Below are positions 53,478-56,891 of a stretch of DNA of 56,891 nucleotides, in pieces (position 1 is the stretch's first letter; every line of letters begins with the position of its first letter). Origin of the DNA: Clostridia bacterium. Its GTDB lineage: Bacteria > Bacillota > Clostridia > Christensenellales > Aristaeellaceae. Both the position numbers and the translations under genes were made by a program. The DNA lies in assembly GCA_017396845.1 (NCBI GenBank), contig JAFQKQ010000042.1, positions 1-56,891 on the forward strand, read 5' to 3'. The notes below the pieces were generated by a model. It made no database searches. It was not told where the DNA came from and saw nothing but the letters and a program-made list of their open reading frames with translations.

Positions 53478-53516
53478 AAAGCATTCCGGCTGTATTATGC
53501 GGCCGGAATGCTTTTT
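53478..53516 (+). terminator. Rho-independent terminator of the transporter operon
   Basis: GCATTCCGGC at 53481-53490 pairs perfectly with GCCGGAATGC at 53502-53511, flanked by AAA and followed by TTTTT. Confidence 0.9.
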
Positions 53517-53579
53517 ATATGCTTATGACTGTATTCGAATATATTACGCGGATGATATAGCGAAATAATAGAAATGATA

Positions 53580-53608
53580 TTGTAAATTTGGCTTGATATT
53601 ATTATAAT
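53580..53608 (+). promoter_or_regulatory. Promoter of the Pro-Thr-rich secreted protein gene
   Basis: TTGTAA at 53580-53585, 17-bp spacer, TATAAT at 53603-53608, in a strongly AT-rich stretch. Confidence 0.65.
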
Positions 53609-53654
53609 AATGATATATATACGAATATATTTGTCAGCGAAAGCGGGGATTGAA

Positions 53655-55115
53655 GTGAAAAAGCGGTGGATCGCATTTGTACTGGCGTTTATGATGGCAA
53701 TTCTCAGTGTGCCTGCAGGCGCCGGTGAGGCGATAAGATCGAAAGAGGAAGTCCTACAGGAAATGGCGGAACTTTTATTATATGCGGATGATCCGGAGAT
53801 GTATGAAAGAGCGGATCAGCTCAATAAATCGTCGCATTTTCCGCAAGAGTGGAAATTTGCGTTCTTCTGCTATACCCAGATGTGGTACGGAATTCATGGC
53901 GGAAACTTTAAACTTACAACGCAGATGTACAGCGAATTGCTGAAACTGAATGAGCAGGAAGAGTTTCGCGCGCTTCTTGAGAAATATCATTTGATCGATA
54001 TTGACAGTATTAAGGCATACGCGGATGCAAAATACTTTGAAATAAGCGGAGATGCATACACCGCGGCTGTGAGGCTGGAAGATGTATATAAAAGACAGTA
54101 TGAGGCTGCCGGAGTCTATATGCAGATGGAAGAATATGAGAGCGCGCATGTAATCTACCGCATGCTTTCAAGAATTAATTATTCAAACAGCGAATATTTG
54201 GCAGCGCAAAGTGCGCAGAAGGCAGAGGAAAAGGCCAACGCTACGCCTACTCCTACAGCTGCGCCAACTCCTACAGCTACGCCGATCCCTACGCCTACGC
54301 TTCCTGTTCTGAAAGATATTTACGATATTACGTATGTTCAGGTAATTTCGCAGAAGACATATCTCTATGAACAGCCTGTTGTCGATCTGCGGAACTGTAC
54401 GGAAGCGAAGAAAGGCGATGTTTTCCGCCTGGTAGCCAAAGGCGGAGACTGGATGAAACTATATAATGAGACAAGCGGTATGGTTGGTTTTGCGCTTGCC
54501 GATGATTTTATCGGCTATGTAAAGCCGACGGCAACGCCTACGCCGACTCCGAAACCTACGCCGACTCCCAAGCCCACCCCAACGCCGACTCCGAAACCTA
54601 CGCCGACCCCGAAGCCTACGCCGACTCCAAAGCCTACGCCCACGCCTACGCCCAAGGCGCCGTCCGTATATCAGTACAATATAAAGTACGATTGGAATAT
54701 TTCCGCTTCGAGTGAGCGCGAGAATAACCGTCCTTCCGCTCTGGCTTCCAGCATGATTGACGGCAATACCGATACATCATGGGACAGCAAATCAGAGCCG
54801 TATGCTTCCTTCAAACTTTGGACAAAGAACGGGAAGAAGTATATGGTAGAAGGCTTCATGATTTTGAACGGCAAGCCCTACATCGATCCCAAAGCGGAAT
54901 GGGAATACTATTACAAGAATTGCCGCGTACGCACGGTCGATGTATACGCAGACGGAAAATTTGTACAAACCTGCGCCCTTTACGATACAGGCGATTGGCA
55001 GTATCTCTACTTCTACAAGCCGGTTGCCGCATCCGAATTCTATTTCGATATCACGGATGTATATTGGGGAGAAAAATATAGGGACGTATGTATTACCGAA
55101 TTAGAGCTCTTCTAA
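53655..55115 (+). CDS. Secreted multidomain protein with Pro-Thr linkers, SH3-like and glycan-binding-like domains
   Basis: The product has 486 residues from the GTG at 53655, after GGGGATTGAA; the ATG at 53610 sits on the -10 box. A signal peptide (VKKRWIAFVLAFMMAILSVP, then AGAGEA) is followed by a helical TPR-like region to about residue 190 (ISGDAYTAAVRLEDVYKRQY). A first Pro-Thr linker (residues ~196-215) leads to an SH3-like domain (VQVISQKTYLYEQP ... WMKLYNETSG). A second longer linker is near 290-335. The C-terminal ~150 residues (RPSALASSMIDGNTDTSWDS) resemble the NADase-type glycan-binding or discoidin-like fold. It is probably exported and wall- or glycan-associated; no LPXTG is seen. 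Confidence 0.8.
   Translation: MKKRWIAFVLAFMMAILSVPAGAGEAIRSKEEVLQEMAELLLYADDPEMYERADQLNKSSHFPQEWKFAFFCYTQMWYGIHGGNFKLTTQMYSELLKLNEQEEFRALLEKYHLIDIDSIKAYADAKYFEISGDAYTAAVRLEDVYKRQYEAAGVYMQMEEYESAHVIYRMLSRINYSNSEYLAAQSAQKAEEKANATPTPTAAPTPTATPIPTPTLPVLKDIYDITYVQVISQKTYLYEQPVVDLRNCTEAKKGDVFRLVAKGGDWMKLYNETSGMVGFALADDFIGYVKPTATPTPTPKPTPTPKPTPTPTPKPTPTPKPTPTPKPTPTPTPKAPSVYQYNIKYDWNISASSERENNRPSALASSMIDGNTDTSWDSKSEPYASFKLWTKNGKKYMVEGFMILNGKPYIDPKAEWEYYYKNCRVRTVDVYADGKFVQTCALYDTGDWQYLYFYKPVAASEFYFDITDVYWGEKYRDVCITELELF
54524..54658 (+). repeat. Tandem Pro-Thr-Lys coding repeat
   Basis: The DNA repeats units like CCGACTCCGAAACCTACG, coding for (PTPTPK)n. It is an in-frame low-complexity linker in the secreted protein. 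Units vary mainly at third positions (ACG, ACT, ACC), so the repeat is old or under selection. It may vary in length between strains. Confidence 0.85.
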
Positions 55116-55148
55116 CGCACGGGAATACAGCAGCATAACGCAATACGG

Positions 55149-55189
55149 CGCTCGGATTCGAAAATGTACATTCGGATTCGAGCGTTTTT
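55149..55189 (+). terminator. Rho-independent terminator of the secreted protein gene
   Basis: CGCTCGGATTCG at 55149-55160 pairs with CGGATTCGAGCG at 55173-55184 (two non-Watson-Crick positions) and is followed by TTTTTA. Confidence 0.8.
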
Positions 55190-55253
55190 ATCAGGTAATC
55201 AAACTTAGCAAAATCAACACAAATTCATAAAACCGAGCGGCCTTATGATATGC

Positions 55254-55433
55254 TATAATGTAGACATATTCCGAAAGGGGGATGCGCGTATGCGAAAAGG
55301 CAGGAAAGCGATGGTTTTGCCGTTTGTTTCGTGCGCATTTCTTCCCGCAGGCACAGCCTGCGCACATATCCGGGTGCGTGCATAAGCGCGCTTTCACCGC
55401 CTCTTTGTAATGTAAGGGGGCGGCGGTTTTTTT
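55254..55433 (+). promoter_or_regulatory. guaA leader: promoter -10, hairpin and terminator
   Basis: TATAAT at 55254-55259 with an extended -10 TG starts a ~200-nt leader; the -35 is poor. Inside, CGCAGGC at 55346-55352 and GCCTGCG at 55356-55362 form a 7-bp stem with a 3-nt loop. A terminator-like element lies at 55396-55433, before guaA. Two overlapping short frames begin near 55282 and 55290 behind GGGGGATG. The layout suits attenuation, but it does not match the purine riboswitch as I know it. Confidence 0.45.
55396..55433 (+). terminator. Terminator-like element in the guaA leader
   Basis: ACCGCC at 55396-55401 and GGCGGT at 55422-55427 can pair, followed by six more Ts. The stem is short with a 20-nt loop; a shifted register is also possible. 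It lies 40 bp before the guaA ATG, so read-through is needed for expression. Confidence 0.6.
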
Positions 55434-55472
55434 CGGAGGGGACTACCAAATCAAAAATATACGGAGGCAGTT

Positions 55473-56765
55473 ATGGCAAGAAGCATGATCGCAATTCTGG
55501 ATCTGGGAAGCACCGAAAACGCAGCCATCGCGCGTGAAATCCGCGCGCTGGGCATGTACAGCGAAATCTTTGCCCACGATATCGAGCCCGAAGCGCTCAA
55601 AAATCTCCCGGGCGTATGCGGCGTTATCGTAAACGGCGGCGAAAACAACGTGGTTGACGGCGAAAAGATCGACGTAAATCCCGGCATCTATAGCATCGGC
55701 CTCCCTGTGCTGACCGCATGCCATCAGGGCGCGCACGCAAATGATTACGATGTATGGCCCGAGAACCGCGAGAAGGCGCTGGATGCGTTTATTGAAAAGA
55801 CCGCTTCTCCCCGCGACTGGACCATCGAAAACTTTATTGAAGAGGAAGTTGCGCTTTTAAGAAAGCAGATCGGGAACAAAAAGGTGCTCCTCGCGCTGTC
55901 CGGCGGCGTGGACTCCTCCGTTGTAGCCGCCATGCTGATTAAGGCTGTCGGTGATCAGCTGACCTGCGTTCATGTAAACCACGGCCTGCTTCGTAAAGGC
56001 GAGCCCGAGCAGGTGGTAAACGTGTTCGGAAAAGAACTGGGCGCAAATTTAGTCTATGTGGATGCAGTAGACCGCTTCCTGGATAAGCTTGCGGGCGTTG
56101 CCGATCCGGAGCAGAAGCGCAAGATCATCGGCGCAGAGTTCATCCGCGTGTTCGAAGAAGAAGCCAGAAAGCTGGAAGGCATCGCATTCCTGGGTCAGGG
56201 CACCATCTATCCTGATATCATCGAGTCCGGCACCAAAACCGCCAAGATGGTCAAATCCCACCACAACGTGGGCGGCCTTCCCGAAGATCTTCAGTTTGAA
56301 CTGGTTGAGCCCCTTAAAATGCTGTTCAAGGACGAAGTCCGCGCCTGCGGCGAAGCCCTCGGCCTGCCCCACGATATGGTCTATCGCCAGCCCTTCCCCG
56401 GCCCCGGCCTCGGCGTAAGATGCCTGGGCGCGATCACCCGCGACCGCCTGGAAGCCGTGCGAGAGAGCGACGCCATCCTGCGCGAAGAATTCGCTAAAAA
56501 CGGTCTGCAGGGAAAAGTCTGGCAGTACTTCACCGCCATTCCCGACCTTAAGAGCGTAGGCGTACGCAATCACGCCCGCGCCGATGAATGGGCCGTCATC
56601 ATCCGCGCCGTAAACACCGTAGACGCCATGACCGCCACCGTAGAAGAACTGGACTGGAACCTCATTCATACCCTTACCAAGCGTATTACAAATGAAGTCA
56701 AGGGCGTAAACAGAGTATTGATCGACGTAACACCGAAACCTACCGGAACGATTGAGTGGGAATGA
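55473..56765 (+). CDS. guaA: GMP synthase with shortened glutamine amidotransferase domain
   Basis: The product has 430 residues against about 510-525 for usual GuaA. GMP synthase amidates XMP with ATP and ammonia made by its glutaminase domain. The ATP-pyrophosphatase half is complete: P-loop LALSGGVDSSVV (140-151), VHVNHGLLRKGEPEQV, QGTIYPDIIESG, FPGPGLGVRCLG and the C-terminal TPKPTGTIEWE. The amidotransferase half is only ~115 residues. It keeps LDLGSTENAAIAREIRALGM and a Cys at position 83 (TACHQGAH), but the segment that should hold the catalytic His-Glu pair is missing. It probably uses free ammonia or a separate glutaminase. ACGGAGGCAGTT precedes the ATG. Confidence 0.9.
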   Translation: MARSMIAILDLGSTENAAIAREIRALGMYSEIFAHDIEPEALKNLPGVCGVIVNGGENNVVDGEKIDVNPGIYSIGLPVLTACHQGAHANDYDVWPENREKALDAFIEKTASPRDWTIENFIEEEVALLRKQIGNKKVLLALSGGVDSSVVAAMLIKAVGDQLTCVHVNHGLLRKGEPEQVVNVFGKELGANLVYVDAVDRFLDKLAGVADPEQKRKIIGAEFIRVFEEEARKLEGIAFLGQGTIYPDIIESGTKTAKMVKSHHNVGGLPEDLQFELVEPLKMLFKDEVRACGEALGLPHDMVYRQPFPGPGLGVRCLGAITRDRLEAVRESDAILREEFAKNGLQGKVWQYFTAIPDLKSVGVRNHARADEWAVIIRAVNTVDAMTATVEELDWNLIHTLTKRITNEVKGVNRVLIDVTPKPTGTIEWE

Positions 56766-56776
56766 CCCACGGAATC

Positions 56777-56807
56777 CGAAAAAGCCTTGATATATAAGGG
56801 TTTTTCG
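56777..56807 (+). terminator. Probable terminator of guaA
   Basis: CGAAAAAGCCTT (56777-56788) pairs with AAGGGTTTTTCG (56796-56807) with one mismatch. The T-run is inside the 3' arm, as in a compact terminator. Confidence 0.6.
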
Positions 56808-56891
56808 CCTCTCCAAAGTCGTCCCGCGGACAAATTGAGGACACTAGCTTTTTTGCTAGAATAATATCAAGATGTCTCATCGCTCTCAAAT
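56808..56891. other. Window-end non-coding stretch with small hairpin
   Basis: No gene is supported. CTAGC at 56844-56848 and GCTAG at 56855-56859 enclose a T-run. The block GCGGACAAATTGAGGACAC just before has the look of a mobile-element end, but with no sequence beyond the edge this cannot be judged. Confidence 0.25.

Noticed and set aside
54524-54658. Tandem repeat considered as a CRISPR array
   Set aside because: Units are contiguous, in frame and code for (PTPTPK)n; there are no spacers.
55282-55410. Short frames in the guaA leader considered as genes
   Set aside because: They are 31-42 codons, overlap each other and hairpin DNA, and match nothing known; kept only as part of the leader.
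55254-55433. Purine riboswitch before guaA
   Set aside because: I could not find the conserved three-way junction core or its loop pairs.
56808-56891. Insertion sequence end at the right edge
   Set aside because: No transposase, no visible matching end or target duplication inside the window.

Overview
The window looks like a piece of chromosome from an uncultured, spore-forming, Gram-positive member of the Clostridia, possibly near the Christensenellales; that placement is inferred from gene style and not from a marker phylogeny. Sporulation genes are present (spoIIID, yabP, yabQ). Strong sigma-A type promoters of the form TTGACA-N17-TATAAT and AGGAGG ribosome sites occur throughout. Several secreted proteins carry Pro-Thr-rich linkers. 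I saw no rRNA, tRNA, CRISPR array or complete insertion sequence.

Layout. 1-4834: the tail of an AlbA_2/wHTH regulator, then a redox locus with a different codon style. It holds a frameshifted TlpA-like lipoprotein, a membrane protein ending in a CD1871A-type CXXC tail, and a membrane polyferredoxin fused to an exported thioredoxin. 5120-10739: minus-strand glycan genes (GH20 hexosaminidase, FAD oxidoreductase, sialate O-acetylesterase) around a small membrane protein and a decayed URO-D fragment. 11319-13370: a broken cyclic-nucleotide-binding protein and a PAS/class III cyclase with a late frameshift. 13451-19666: glnS, a large secreted protein of unknown function and a DUF4965 family protein. 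19824-21328: a helical-bundle protein, yabP, yabQ and divIC. 21402-28421: minus-strand membrane and metabolic genes (DUF368, transglutaminase-like, URO-D family), then the overlapping spoIIID-mreB-like-M48-DUF1848 operon. 28559-38579: mannonate-type oxidoreductase, addA, Gfo/Idh oxidoreductase, MFS and ZIP transporters, pyruvate kinase. 38719-43218: rny, a FliB-like gene and purB. 43535-46584: small membrane and stress proteins, LCP, YdcF and VOC. 46950-53469: a four-gene ABC importer built on a DUF3798 binding protein. 53655-56765: a Pro-Thr-rich secreted protein, and guaA with a shortened amidotransferase domain.

How the parts work together. The redox locus can be read as a route carrying electrons from cytosolic Fe-S clusters through the membrane to extracytoplasmic thioredoxins. 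The DUF3798 importer is the other strong candidate for a little-described system: its binding protein appears soluble and rich in cysteines, and one permease carries about 340 residues of predicted extracytoplasmic helix. Several genes have lost parts or key residues: the cNMP protein, the cyclase tail, the TlpA lipoprotein, the nucleotide-binding loops of the MreB-like protein, and the glutaminase half of GuaA. Without reads, true decay cannot be separated from assembly error for the single-base frameshifts.
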